NCBI GenBank assembly: GCA_019637115.1
Contig: JAHBWH010000002.1
Location: 54,220 to 118,219, forward strand
Direction of reading: 5' to 3'
Length of the DNA: 64,000 nucleotides
Origin: Myxococcales bacterium
Lineage (GTDB): Bacteria; Myxococcota_A; Polyangia; Polyangiales; Houyiibacteriaceae
Within the stretch, counting starts at the first letter, position 1. Each line of letters starts with the position of its first letter. A program made the position numbers and the translations under genes. Under the pieces are notes generated by a model, which searched no databases, was not told the origin of the DNA, and saw only the letters and a program-made list of their open reading frames with translations. Of the stretch, positions 18,469 to 26,892 are shown one piece after another.

Positions 18469-19476
18469 ATGCGTTGGAAGAGCGTGGTTGGTGTGGTGGC
18501 GGTCCTCTTCGGGCTGATGGGCTGCAAGAGCAGCCTCCCGGAGAACCCTTGCGGAGAGCTCGTGCGGGAGGGCGGGAGCTGCGTCTGCCCCGAGGGCTCG
18601 ACCCTCGTCGCCGATTGGGTCTGCGAGTTCGAGGACGGCCGCAGGGTCTCCGGGCCGGGCGCCGACGGAGGCCCCGCCCCGGACGCGGGGTCGGGCACCG
18701 ACGACGCGGGCGTCGACGCGTTCGTCGCGGAGTGCGAGGCCGACTTCGAGTGCGACGACGGCGACGTCTGCAACGGCGTCGAGCGCTGCGACGCCGGTCG
18801 CTGCGTGGCGGGCGCGCCGCTCGTCTGCGACGACGGTGACAACTGCACCGTCGACTCTTGCGACCCCGAGGTCGGCTGCCGAAACGTCCTCATCGACGAA
18901 GACCGCGACGGCTTCGCGCCGGCGCACCTCGGCACCTGCGCGACCCGCCCGGGCGCCAGCCGAGACTGCGACGACACGAACCCGAACGTCTACCCCGGCG
19001 CCCCCGAGCAGTGCGACGGCCTCGACAACGACTGCGACGGCATCGTCGACAACAACGTCGAGCGCTTCGACTGCTTCCGCGACGCAGACGGCGACGGCTA
19101 CCCGAGCTCGAGCGATCGCGTCGTCGATTGCCGCTGCCCGTCCGGCTTCATCCCCCGGCGCGCGGATGGCCTCTTCGACTGCGCCGACAACGAACCGGGC
19201 GCCCACCCCGGCAGCGACGAGTTCCGCGCGATCCCGTATTCGACGCCGACCGGCCCGAGTTTCGATTGGAACTGTGATGGGGTGCAGGAGCGGCAGAACC
19301 CGCGTGCAAGCAGTGGCTGCGTGTCGAGCGGCGACAGCTGCTCTGGCGGCGGTTGGAGTGATTCGGTTCCTGCGTGTGGTGCGATGGGCACCCTCTGTGG
19401 CTGCCTTGCACCGCGGCCCCCGTATTACCTCTGCACCCCGCTTTGTTTGACGGACAGGGTCCAGCAGTGCAGGTGA
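18469..19476 (+). CDS. lipoprotein with two MopE metal-binding motifs
   Basis: The protein has 335 residues from ATG 18469 (GAGGAGAG 5 bases upstream). The lipoprotein signal ends FGLMGC. A Cys-rich block (CDDGDVCNGVERC, CDDGDNCTVDSC) is followed by two MopE-type units. The first has DEDRDGFAPA, RDCDDTNPNVYPGAPEQCDG and DNDCDGIVD. The second has DADGDGYPS, DCADNEPGAHPGSDEF and WNCDGV. The C-terminal ~70 residues are Gly/Ser/Cys-rich (CVSSGDSCSGGG, CTPLCLTDR). It is related to the lipoproteins at 11356-13509 and 13719-15767 but lacks the PPC repeats. It is probably surface-exposed and calcium- or copper-binding by family analogy. Base composition drops toward AT near the 3' end, unlike the start of the gene. 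Confidence 0.83.
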   Translation: MRWKSVVGVVAVLFGLMGCKSSLPENPCGELVREGGSCVCPEGSTLVADWVCEFEDGRRVSGPGADGGPAPDAGSGTDDAGVDAFVAECEADFECDDGDVCNGVERCDAGRCVAGAPLVCDDGDNCTVDSCDPEVGCRNVLIDEDRDGFAPAHLGTCATRPGASRDCDDTNPNVYPGAPEQCDGLDNDCDGIVDNNVERFDCFRDADGDGYPSSSDRVVDCRCPSGFIPRRADGLFDCADNEPGAHPGSDEFRAIPYSTPTGPSFDWNCDGVQERQNPRASSGCVSSGDSCSGGGWSDSVPACGAMGTLCGCLAPRPPYYLCTPLCLTDRVQQCR

Positions 19477-19545
19477 ACGCGACGGAACCATAGTTCGATC
19501 GCACGATTTGGAAACCGCTCCGCCGAACCGTCCTCCTACTCGCGC

Positions 19546-19644
19546 CTAAGTGGGGACCTGAGTGACTGCGAAGCCGATGCCCCTCCACCCTCCGTATGCG
19601 GTCCGGTTTGCGTCACCGATCGTACCCAGCCAGTGCCGTTGAGA
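19546..19644 (+). pseudogene. possible duplicated C-terminal remnant of the upstream lipoprotein
   Basis: The reading frame of the preceding gene stays open past its TGA (19474-19476) to 19839. Translated, it includes CEADAPPPSVCGPVCVTDRT, which resembles that gene's own ending CLAPRPPYYLCTPLCLTDRV (shared C..P..C.P.C.TDR). No start codon with a ribosome-binding site precedes it. The simplest reading is a degenerate tandem copy of the C-terminal module. The similarity is short, so this is tentative. Confidence 0.4.
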
Positions 19645-19818
19645 ACGGGACCCCAGGAGCGGAAGCCAAGGCTCAACGCGGCTGTCCTACGTAGAAGCTC
19701 GCGCCGCGAACCAGCAAAACGAAACGGTCACCTTCGGGCAGATCCCACGTCTCGACGAACGAGATTCGCCTGCACAGCGGCCGTTGCCACAGCATCACGA
19801 GACGAACGCGCACGAAGA

Positions 19819-19850
19819 AAGACCCGGCCTCATCGCTGAGGTCGGGTCTT
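19819..19850 (-). terminator. hairpin terminator of the 171-aa lipoprotein gene
   Basis: A 14-bp stem (19819-19832 with 19837-19850, one G.U pair) has a tcgc loop. On the minus strand it is followed by a T-rich tract (tctttctt). It lies 40 bases after the stop of the minus-strand gene ending at 19891. Confidence 0.75.
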
Positions 19851-19890
19851 GCAACGGCAGGGTGGCCTGCTGCCCTTTACGCCAGGATCC

Positions 19891-20406
19891 TCATGACGGG
19901 AAACAGCTGAGGAAAGCCCCCTGGCAGGCCGTGCCCGTGCCGTTGAGGCACGCGATGAACGGGTCGAGGTCACATGCATCCACGCACGCCTGCGTGTCGC
20001 AAGCCTCGGCACAACAATTGAAATCACCCCACTGCGCATCACAACCGTTGGCCGCTCCGCAAGCCACCAGTTGGAGAATGGTGCACAAATTACAGCTAAT
20101 CTGCCCCTCGAGCGGAGGAGTAGGATCATCGTTCAAGCACGCCTGACGCGCTTCATTCGTCGCGGCGTTCATGTAACAGGTCAGCGTCTCCGCTGCGCAA
20201 CGAGGCAACGCCGCAGCGGGCAAGGGCTGGGGTTGGGCGCGACACTCCTCGGGCGTCGTCGTGCCGCTGTCCATCTCCGTCGTGCCGCTGTCCGGCAGCA
20301 TGATGGTGCCGCTGTCCATGAGCATCGGGCGGGTGTCGCGGTCGTCGTCGTCGCCGCAGCCGAAAGCCAAGAGGGAGAGGATCCCCACGATCGAAAGCTT
20401 CTTCAT
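19891..20406 (-). CDS. small Cys-rich lipoprotein
   Basis: The protein has 171 residues from ATG 20406 (AAGGA 8 bases upstream); ATG 20415 would add three residues. The signal ends LLAFGC, followed by an Asp-run and Ser/Gly/Thr spacer with repeated 'MDSGT' and 'PDSGTT' (about 17-50). The mature domain has about 15 cysteines arranged in pairs (CNLCTIL, CDAQWGDFNCCAEACDTQAC, CDLDPFIACLN). It is therefore probably a disulfide-stabilised periplasmic or surface domain. The family is not recognised; the spacer is typical of myxobacterial surface lipoproteins. It is followed by a good terminator and appears monocistronic. Confidence 0.75.
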   Translation of the reverse strand: MKKLSIVGILSLLAFGCGDDDDRDTRPMLMDSGTIMLPDSGTTEMDSGTTTPEECRAQPQPLPAAALPRCAAETLTCYMNAATNEARQACLNDDPTPPLEGQISCNLCTILQLVACGAANGCDAQWGDFNCCAEACDTQACVDACDLDPFIACLNGTGTACQGAFLSCFPS

Positions 20407-20623
20407 CACGTCCATCCTTGATCCAAGAGTCCGGCGGGCGCCGGGCATCCATTCCACCGCACGTCCCCCCGCTCGCGGGCGGGACCACCACCGAGCAGGG
20501 CTCGGAAGCGCGAACCATGCTTGAGCATCGCTGTGCAACCAAGGGACTCGGTGACGTAGCTCACGCAACGACGGGAAGAACATCGCTCACACGTCGTGTC
20601 CACGAGCAAGGGCGGAGCGAAGG

Positions 20624-21040
20624 CTAGCGCCGCCAGCGCCAGGCCGCCCCGAGGCCCACGAGCGCCGCGACGGCCAGTGTGGCCCACCGCGGGACGAGCA
20701 GCGCGCGGGCGGCGGCGACGTCTTCGACATCGAGCGGCTCGAGGGCCGCGGCGGCGATCCGGGGATCGAGCTCGGCCAGCGCGGCGAGCGTGAGTGGGGC
20801 GCTGAGCGCCACGAAGGCGAGACCGAAGGTGCCGAGCGCGACGAGCGCGCGCACCAACGCCGCGTCGCCCGGGTCGTTCACGAGACCCCACATGAAGACC
20901 GCCGTCCCGAGCCCGACCCCGACGACCGGCGCCCAGCCGAGCAGGAACGCGTCCGCGACGAGCGCGAGCACGAGCCCGGCGGAGGCGGCGACGGCGGCGA
21001 CGACGGGGAGCAGCCGGTCGCGCGTGCGCGGAGCGCTCAT
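20624..21040 (-). CDS. small multi-pass membrane protein
   Basis: The product has 138 residues, starting at ATG 21040, which overlaps the stop of the upstream TPR gene (ATGA). Three or four hydrophobic segments are visible: LLPVVAAVAASAGLVLALVA, WAPVVGVGLGTAVFMWGLV, ALGTFGLAFVALSAPLTLAA and WATLAVAALVGLGAAW at the C-terminus. There is a soluble acidic stretch (ALEPLDVEDVAAARAL) between the last two. No family was recognised. Overlap with the TPR gene indicates co-translation, so it may anchor or partner that protein. Confidence 0.7.
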   Translation of the reverse strand: MSAPRTRDRLLPVVAAVAASAGLVLALVADAFLLGWAPVVGVGLGTAVFMWGLVNDPGDAALVRALVALGTFGLAFVALSAPLTLAALAELDPRIAAAALEPLDVEDVAAARALLVPRWATLAVAALVGLGAAWRWRR

Positions 21041-22281
21041 CCGAGCGCCGCGATCCGCTGCTCGACGGCGTCGCGGGTCTCGTCGTCCGGCGCGAGCGCG
21101 AGCGCGCGCGTGAGCATCCGGCGCGCGTCCTCGGCGAGGCCGAGCTCCGCGAGCAGACGGCCGGCCTCTCGATGGTAGCGGAAGTGGCTCTGGACGTCCG
21201 AGCCGCGGGCGAGGCTCGCGTAGAGATCGGCCGCACGCTCCGGAGCGCCGTTCTTCTCGTGGAGCTGCGCGAGCCGCTCGGTCCCCTCGGGCGGGAAGTC
21301 GACCTGCGCGCGGCTGGTGAGCACCGAGATGACGCGCTCGAGCTCGGCGATGGCTTCAGCGTCACGGCCCGCGTCGGCGAAGGCGAGGCCGAGCTCCTGC
21401 ATGTACGTGATGTCCGGCCGCAGATCGTCGAGGAGCTGCGCGCCCGCCTCGAGCACGTCGACCGCGTCACCGAAGAGCTCGTGCTGGCGCAGGTAGTGAC
21501 CGAAGAGCAGGTAGGGGCGCGGATCGTCGTCGAAGTCCTCGATCGCCTGCTCGTAGAAGCCGACGGCCTCTTCGTGCTCGCCGTCTTCGTCCGCAAGACG
21601 CGCGAGCTCGACGTAAGCCGCGAGCAGAGGCATCCCGCGCTCGTCCTCGGCCAGGCTCTCGACGAACTCGACGAGCGCCTCCCGCCCGCCCTCGCGATCT
21701 CCGTCGAGCAGGCGCGCGCGGCCGAGCTCGAGCCAGAGGTAACGCGGCGCCTCGGCGTCTTCGAGGATCGCCTCGAGCGCGGGGCGACCTTCCGCGTGTC
21801 GGCCCGCGTGGACCGCGAGGAGCGCGCGCTCGAAGTCCTCGCCGTACTCGGCGTACTCCTCGGCCTGCGCGTCGTCCCACGCCCCGCTGAGCAGGACCCA
21901 ACGCTCCTCGTCCGAGATCTCCTCTTCGGCTGCGTGCTCGACCGCGTCGCCGCGCTCGAGGCCGTCGGCGACGCGACGCGCGTCGGCCCGCACCTCGTCG
22001 CTCACCCCCAGCTCGAGCGCGCTCATCAGCTCCTGCCGGGCGAAGTCGAGCTCTCCGGCGGCGAGCAGGCGCTGCGCCTCTCGCACGTGCCCACGCGCGA
22101 GCGCGTCGAGGCATGCGTCGATCCGCTCGGCGATCGCCTCACGCTCGGCGGCCTCTTTCGCGCGATCGAGGGCCTGCTCGAACGCGAGCTTCGCGGGCCC
22201 GAGCTGCCCCTCGGAGAAGAGGCGCTCGCCTCGCGCCATGGGATCTTCGCCGCCACCGAACATGCGCTTGAGGAAGGACAT
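21037..22281 (-). CDS. TPR-repeat protein
   Basis: The product has 414 residues from ATG 22281 (MSFLKRMFGGGED). No signal peptide is present, so it is probably cytoplasmic. TPR-like helix pairs recur through the length, for example LGPAKLAFEQALDRA, EEAVGFYEQAIEDFDDDPRP, LFGDAVDVLEAGAQLL, DAEAIAELERVISVL, and the last one, DARRMLTRALALAPDD. An acidic linker sits at about 120-150. TPR proteins act as interaction scaffolds. The only functional hint is the overlapping downstream membrane protein. No Shine-Dalgarno is visible before the chosen start. Confidence 0.75.
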   Translation of the reverse strand: MSFLKRMFGGGEDPMARGERLFSEGQLGPAKLAFEQALDRAKEAAEREAIAERIDACLDALARGHVREAQRLLAAGELDFARQELMSALELGVSDEVRADARRVADGLERGDAVEHAAEEEISDEERWVLLSGAWDDAQAEEYAEYGEDFERALLAVHAGRHAEGRPALEAILEDAEAPRYLWLELGRARLLDGDREGGREALVEFVESLAEDERGMPLLAAYVELARLADEDGEHEEAVGFYEQAIEDFDDDPRPYLLFGHYLRQHELFGDAVDVLEAGAQLLDDLRPDITYMQELGLAFADAGRDAEAIAELERVISVLTSRAQVDFPPEGTERLAQLHEKNGAPERAADLYASLARGSDVQSHFRYHREAGRLLAELGLAEDARRMLTRALALAPDDETRDAVEQRIAALG

Positions 22282-22606
22282 CGAGGGCGAGGTACCTGGC
22301 GCACGCGCAGTTGTCGAGAGCGCGAAGTCCCCTGCCCGTGCCCCTGCCCCTGCCCCGTGCCCGAAACCAGGCGACCAAGACGCGCCCCGCCCGGCCCCGC
22401 CCTGGCCGCGGCCCCGGAAGCAAGCGGACCTGACGCGGACACGGACGCGGACACGGACCGGACCACGGACCCGCCGCACCCGATTCGTGGAAACGTCCGT
22501 GCTGCCCTCGGACGTTTCTGCTCGAGCACGCGCACGCGCACACGCACGTGGACGTGGACGTGGACGGACGTGGCTCCGAGCCGAAAGCGACTCCGAGCCA
22601 GCGTCC
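22282..22606. repeat. intergenic region with three short-repeat types and a dyad
   Basis: No gene is visible. From left to right there is a CCCTGC/CCGTGC hexamer run (about 22329-22361), then a gcggacacggac run (about 22433-22462). Next comes a dyad gaaacgtccg...cggacgtttc (10-bp arms, about 22489-22517). Finally there is a gcacgcgcacac run with cgtgga hexamers (about 22527-22568). The last part is nearly the same as 16910-16966. Confidence 0.75.
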
Positions 22607-24268
22607 TCAGAACGTGCCGCCGACCTGCAGCCCCACCCGCCCCGCGCCCGCCTGCGGCCCGAAGTGCAACGTCGCGCGCGGGCTGCCCGCGGGGGCGTCG
22701 TTCCGGATCGCGTAGACCAGCGGGGTCATCAAGAGCGGCACGCCGTAGCCGAGCAGCAGCGGCCCGCGGACCCAGGGCCCCGACTGGGCGAAGCACTCGT
22801 CCGACATGCCGCGCGGGCCGATGCACTCGCCCGAGCGCGTCGTCTCGATGACGCCCCACGCGGTGATGCCCGCGCCCACCGCGCCGAGGATCCAAGACCA
22901 CCACGGCACGCCGGGGCGCTTGGGCATCAAGAAGCCCCACCCGAGCGTGAGCACCGCGCCGCCCGCTGCGGCGAAGCCGACCGACGTGCGGCGGTTCGAC
23001 TCGATCTCCTCCGCGATCGAGAGGAACCCTTCGGAGAACGTCGCGTCGCGGAACTCGAGCTCCTTGTCGAGCATCCGGCTGCGGTAGACCCAGCCGACCG
23101 AGTGCACGGCGAGGCCGGCAGCGCTCACGAGCAACCCCGCGATCCAGACGCGCCCCGTCCCACCGACGACGGCGTTTCGCCCGCCAGGCCCGGTGACCTC
23201 GCCGCCGTCGCCCACGCCTTCGCCGGCGCCCCGTCCTCGCACGAGCTCGGCGACGCGCCGCGCCAGCGCGGCGGACGACGCCTCGGGCGCCGAGAAGCTC
23301 TCGATCCGTGTCAGACCAGCGCCGTCCACCTGCCACGCCGTCCACGCGCCCTGCGCGTGCACGAGCAGCCGCGTCGCACCGACCCACGCCGCCATCCGCC
23401 GCAGATGTGTCTCGGCGCGCGCGGAGAGCGCCGACTCGTCCTCGTAGACCAGCGCCACGCCGCCGTCCGTGCGCAGCGCGGAGTCGAGCTGCACGTCGAC
23501 GTCGAGGCGCGCGGGAGACTCACCGCTCACGCGCACGACGTGCACGCGCCCAGGGCGGTCGGCGCACTCGACTTGCACCTCGTAGCGCCCCGGCGGGACC
23601 GTCCGCCGCACGCGCGGGCCCCGCCCGGTCACGCGGCCCTGCATCCGAATCGTGCACTCGCTGCCGTCGCCGCCCGAGCTCATCACCTGAACGGCGAGCA
23701 CGCCGAGCTCCGTCGGCCCGATCTCTTCGAGCAGCGCGCGCACCTCGGGCGGGTGCAGGCGCGGCGTCGGCGTGAAGCCCGGCGCGAGGCGCAGGCAGGT
23801 GAGCGCCTGGCGCCGCGCCGCGCCCGGGTCCCGCTTCTGCAGGAACGCGCGCACGACGTAGAGGCAGAGGTTCGCGACGTCCTCGCCAGCGCGCTCGTCC
23901 CGGCCGAGCGCGGCGAGCTGATTCTCGAGCCGCTCGAGCACCGGGAGCCCCTGGTCGATGGCCCGTTGATCTTCGCCGCGCGCGACCGCGGTCAGCACGG
24001 CCTCGGTGGCGACGCCGAGATCGCGCTTGAGGCTCTCGTCGGCGATCCAAAAGGGCAACGAGAGGCTCGACTCCGCGCGCGACGCGGCCTCGGTGCCGGG
24101 CACGATGTCGACGCCCTCGGCCTCGAGCGCTTGCTCGGCCGCCCGCATCCGCTCGACGGGGAATGGCCGCGTGTCCGCGTGGACGACGAGCCAACGGTTC
24201 TGCGCCTCGGCGAGGTGGGGCGAGAGGGTGAAGAGAGTGAGCGCGAAGAGGAGAGAGAGGCGAAGCAC
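22607..24268 (-). CDS. exported membrane protein with PEGA-like domain and four C-terminal TM helices
   Basis: The product has 553 residues from GTG 24268, chosen because a signal peptide (LRLSLLFALTLFTLSPHLAEA) then begins at once; Shine-Dalgarno support is weak. The first ~200 mature residues are helical and periplasmic. A beta segment at about 215-250 (VPPGRYEVQVECADRPGRV) resembles a PEGA domain. About residues 345-520 contain four hydrophobic segments (WIAGLLVSAAGLAVHSVGW, GFAAAGGAVLTLGWGFLMP, WILGAVGAGITAWGV, LLLGYGVPLLMTPLVY). Two Cys (GECIG, DECFA) lie in a loop. The C-terminus GAGRVGLQVGGTF looks like a beta strand. The family is unnamed; similar architectures occur in Myxococcota. 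It is monocistronic as far as can be seen. Confidence 0.72.
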   Translation of the reverse strand: MLRLSLLFALTLFTLSPHLAEAQNRWLVVHADTRPFPVERMRAAEQALEAEGVDIVPGTEAASRAESSLSLPFWIADESLKRDLGVATEAVLTAVARGEDQRAIDQGLPVLERLENQLAALGRDERAGEDVANLCLYVVRAFLQKRDPGAARRQALTCLRLAPGFTPTPRLHPPEVRALLEEIGPTELGVLAVQVMSSGGDGSECTIRMQGRVTGRGPRVRRTVPPGRYEVQVECADRPGRVHVVRVSGESPARLDVDVQLDSALRTDGGVALVYEDESALSARAETHLRRMAAWVGATRLLVHAQGAWTAWQVDGAGLTRIESFSAPEASSAALARRVAELVRGRGAGEGVGDGGEVTGPGGRNAVVGGTGRVWIAGLLVSAAGLAVHSVGWVYRSRMLDKELEFRDATFSEGFLSIAEEIESNRRTSVGFAAAGGAVLTLGWGFLMPKRPGVPWWSWILGAVGAGITAWGVIETTRSGECIGPRGMSDECFAQSGPWVRGPLLLGYGVPLLMTPLVYAIRNDAPAGSPRATLHFGPQAGAGRVGLQVGGTF

Positions 24269-24467
24269 GGCGACGTCGTTCTGGAGGAATCCACCGCGGC
24301 AGGCAATCACGAAGCCGCCGCACCGTGCGGAGCCTCGCGAACGGGTGGATCCCTCCGCGCGGGAGGGTAGTGCCTGCGAGAACGTTCGTCTCCTCGTACG
24401 CACGCGCGCTCAGTTGCGTACGGAGCGCACTTCGAGGCCGTGTGGCGTGCGCGGACGCGAGGGCGCT

Positions 24468-24827
24468 TCAGACGTCGTCTGCCACCACGAAGACGTCGCC
24501 GCCGTTCTCTTCGACCTCGACGGGGTCGAGTGGCAGCCCCTCGCACGGGCCGGCCACGCACATCCCATCGTCGAGGCGAAAGAGCGCGCCGTGCGTCCCG
24601 CAGAGCAGGTGCTCTCCGACCTCGTCGAAGAACTCTCGGCTGCCGGCGTCGATGGGGATCGGCAGGTGCTTGCACTGGTTCACATAGCCGCGGAGCACCC
24701 CGTCGGCGTCGCGCAGGACCAGCGCCTCGCGCGGCAGCCCGTAGCGGTCCCGGCCGACCAGGCACGTCCGCACCACCCCCGGCGCCAGCTCGTCTGCCGG
24801 ACAGACCCGGAGTCGAACGCGGCTCAT
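24468..24827 (-). CDS. Rieske [2Fe-2S] ferredoxin-like protein
   Basis: The protein has 119 residues from ATG 24827 (GGGAG 9 bases upstream); ATG 24887 is in frame but would overlap the upstream gene by 23 bases. The complete Rieske cluster ligands are present: C52-x-H54 in NQCKHLPIP and C76-x2-H79 in LLCGTHGALF. The characteristic GPCEGLPLDP turn follows. Size and lack of a membrane segment match soluble ferredoxins of dioxygenase or nitrite-reductase (NirD) type. The redox partner is not in the window. It lies downstream of the ApaH-like phosphatase on the same strand, probably in one operon. Confidence 0.9.
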   Translation of the reverse strand: MSRVRLRVCPADELAPGVVRTCLVGRDRYGLPREALVLRDADGVLRGYVNQCKHLPIPIDAGSREFFDEVGEHLLCGTHGALFRLDDGMCVAGPCEGLPLDPVEVEENGGDVFVVADDV

Positions 24828-24864
24828 CGGGTGGCTCCCGAGGCGGTGCCGACGAACCCAAGCG

Positions 24865-25572
24865 TCATGGGGCGCCTCCGGGGACACACCAGACCCGCTC
24901 CGCTCGGACGCTGTGCAGACGCGGGGCCGCGTGCGGCTCGAGCGCGAGCGCCGTCAGCTCGCCGCCGTAGACGCAGCCCGTGTCGAGCCCGAAGGCATGA
25001 GGGTGACGTTGGAGCTTTCGGATGGCGTCATGCCCGAAGACCACGAGCTCGGGCCCCGGCCACACGCTGGCCCAGGGGACCCCATCATCCGCGCGTTTGG
25101 AGACGCTCCCGTTGGTCCGGATCGAGCGCATGTTCATCAGGTTCGCAGGATCCTGCCCCTCGAGCACGACCTGCGGGTCGAACCCGGCGTGCACCACGAG
25201 CACGTCGCCGCCGTCCGGTCCGAGCCCCCGGACGCGCCTCCAGAGCGGCGCGCCCTCGAGGTATGCCCAGTCCGGCTCGTCGAGGTCGTCGCAGACCGCT
25301 CGATGGTCCCGCTTCAGCTCGGGGCGCGGCGCGCCGGTCTGGACGGCCCGCCGCCATCGGAGCACATGCTCGTCGTGGTTCCCGCGCACCGTGAGCGCGC
25401 CGAGGCTGCGCGCGAGCTCCACGACCGCGCGAGACCGCGGACCTTTGGCGACCAGATCGCCGACCAGGATGAGGCGGTCGGAGTCCGGACGGAATCGGGC
25501 GTGCTCCAGCAAGCCCTGCAGCTCGTTCGCGCAGCCATGAACGTCACCGACGATCAGGGTGCGCTGGCTCAT
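24865..25572 (-). CDS. ApaH/PrpE-like metallophosphatase
   Basis: The protein has 235 residues. The metallophosphoesterase motifs appear in order: GDVHG (residues 9-13), GDLVAKGP (38-45, in place of GDxxDRG; the usual Asp is Ala), GNHDEH (about 64-69), VVHAGF and FGHDA. Such enzymes hydrolyse diadenosine tetraphosphate or phosphoproteins. The altered second motif leaves the substrate uncertain. The downstream Rieske gene starts 37 bases after its stop. Confidence 0.88.
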   Translation of the reverse strand: MSQRTLIVGDVHGCANELQGLLEHARFRPDSDRLILVGDLVAKGPRSRAVVELARSLGALTVRGNHDEHVLRWRRAVQTGAPRPELKRDHRAVCDDLDEPDWAYLEGAPLWRRVRGLGPDGGDVLVVHAGFDPQVVLEGQDPANLMNMRSIRTNGSVSKRADDGVPWASVWPGPELVVFGHDAIRKLQRHPHAFGLDTGCVYGGELTALALEPHAAPRLHSVRAERVWCVPGGAP

Positions 25573-25623
25573 CGGCGAGCTCGATCGACGTCGATGCGCG
25601 CGGCTCGGAGCACGAGCGGTCGC

Positions 25624-25800
25624 TCAGGCGTTCATCTTGACGAAGTACCCGTTCGCCGCGAGCCAGAGCACGAGCAAGGCGACGCCGAGCGTGACGGCCG
25701 TGAGGACGATGAGCTTCGGCCCGGTCCACGCCGCGTCGGTCTTCTCGATTCGGGCCTTCTCTTCGTCGGTCACGGGAACGTTGATGTACGTCTTCGCCAT
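25624..25800 (-). CDS. 58-residue single-TM protein
   Basis: I found this by hand. ATG 25800 is preceded by GAGAG, and the frame runs to TGA at 25624. The N-terminal 30 residues are charged and soluble (MAKTYINVPVTDEEKARIEK). One transmembrane helix follows (LIVLTAVTLGVALLVLWLAA) and the protein ends NGYFVKMNA. Codon third positions are strongly G/C as in real genes here. It lies just upstream of the phosphatase gene (51-base gap) on the same strand. The function is unknown. Confidence 0.65.
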   Translation of the reverse strand: MAKTYINVPVTDEEKARIEKTDAAWTGPKLIVLTAVTLGVALLVLWLAANGYFVKMNA

Positions 25801-26010
25801 GGCTCTCGTCTCGCTCCGGGCTTCGAGCCCGCCGTTTCGTCGGGAGGCGTAGTCTCACGGCGCGTCGTGGTCAACCGGGGCGTGTGCTCTCGATGGCAAC
25901 GCCCCCTCCCGCCCTGCCCTTCACGTCGCGAGGCCGTGGAAGCGGACCCCCACCGCTGAGCCCGGGCGCCCTTGCGGAGGCCACGCCGACACCGTAGAAA
26001 AGCCGATCCC

Positions 26011-26892
26011 ATGTCGGACCGCCGAATCGAGCTGATGTCGCCCCGCGCGATCGAGCAGATGCGAGCCTCTTGCCAGCTCGCGGCCAAGACCCTGGTGATG
26101 GTCGGGGAGCACCTTCGGCCAGGGATCACGACCGACGAGATCAACTCGCTCGTCCACGGGTACATCGTCGAGCACGACGCCTACCCGTCCCCGCTGAACT
26201 ATCGGGGCTTCCCCAAGAGCGTCTGCACCAGCCTCAACGACGTAATCTGTCACGGGATCCCGGACCAGACGGCGCTGAAGGCGGGCGACATCATCAACGT
26301 CGACGTGACCACGTACCTCCCGAAGAAGCACGGGTACCACGGCGACACCAGCGTGACCTTTTACGTGGGCGAGCCGACGGAGGACGCCAAGCGTGTCGTC
26401 GAGACCGCCCGCCAATGTCTCGAGGCCGGCATCTCCGTCGTGAAGGCCGGCGCTCGGATCTGGGACATTGGCGCCGCGATCCAGGAGATCGCGGAGAAGG
26501 CCGGCTGCAGCGTCGTCCGCGACTACGTGGGTCATGGGGTCGGGCGCGAGTTCCACATGCCCCCCCAGATCCCGCACTACCGCCCCGAGAAGCGTCCGGG
26601 GTTCTTCAGCGATCTGAAGAACGTCCGGATGAAGGAGGGGATGGTCTTCACGATCGAGCCGATGATCAACCTCGGCTCGCACGAGACGGAGCTGCAGGAC
26701 GACCAGTGGACCGTGCTGACGGCGGACCGCTCGCTCTCGGCACAGTTCGAGCACTCGATCCTCGTCACCCGCACGGGCGCCGAGGTGCTCACCGCGCGCC
26801 CCGCCGTGGTGAAGGGTTCGGAGGACGTGCCGTGGGCCATCGTCGGACCGCTCTCCGCCCCGGCCGCCTGGCAAGCGCGCAACGGCAGCTGA
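26011..26892 (+). CDS. map: type I methionine aminopeptidase
   Basis: This enzyme removes the initiator Met from nascent proteins. From ATG 26011 it has 293 residues. All catalytic and metal-binding residues are identifiable: H81 (VICHGIP), D98 (NVDVTTY), D112 (HGDTSVTF), H175 (GHGVGREFH), E216 (FTIEPM) and E247 (QFEHSIL). There is a small insertion between the two Asp ligands (YLPKKHGYHGD). It is ~30 residues longer than Escherichia coli MetAP because of a C-terminal tail (VVKGSEDVPWAIVGPLSAPA...). It is divergent from the small membrane protein gene and stands alone. Confidence 0.96.
   Translation: MSDRRIELMSPRAIEQMRASCQLAAKTLVMVGEHLRPGITTDEINSLVHGYIVEHDAYPSPLNYRGFPKSVCTSLNDVICHGIPDQTALKAGDIINVDVTTYLPKKHGYHGDTSVTFYVGEPTEDAKRVVETARQCLEAGISVVKAGARIWDIGAAIQEIAEKAGCSVVRDYVGHGVGREFHMPPQIPHYRPEKRPGFFSDLKNVRMKEGMVFTIEPMINLGSHETELQDDQWTVLTADRSLSAQFEHSILVTRTGAEVLTARPAVVKGSEDVPWAIVGPLSAPAAWQARNGS

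Larger units (their letters stand above)
19477..19890. other. AT-richer intergenic stretch
   Basis: This 414-base gap is visibly less GC-rich than its surroundings. It contains the possible remnant at 19546-19644 and the hairpin at 19819-19850. Nothing else was recognised. Confidence 0.5.
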
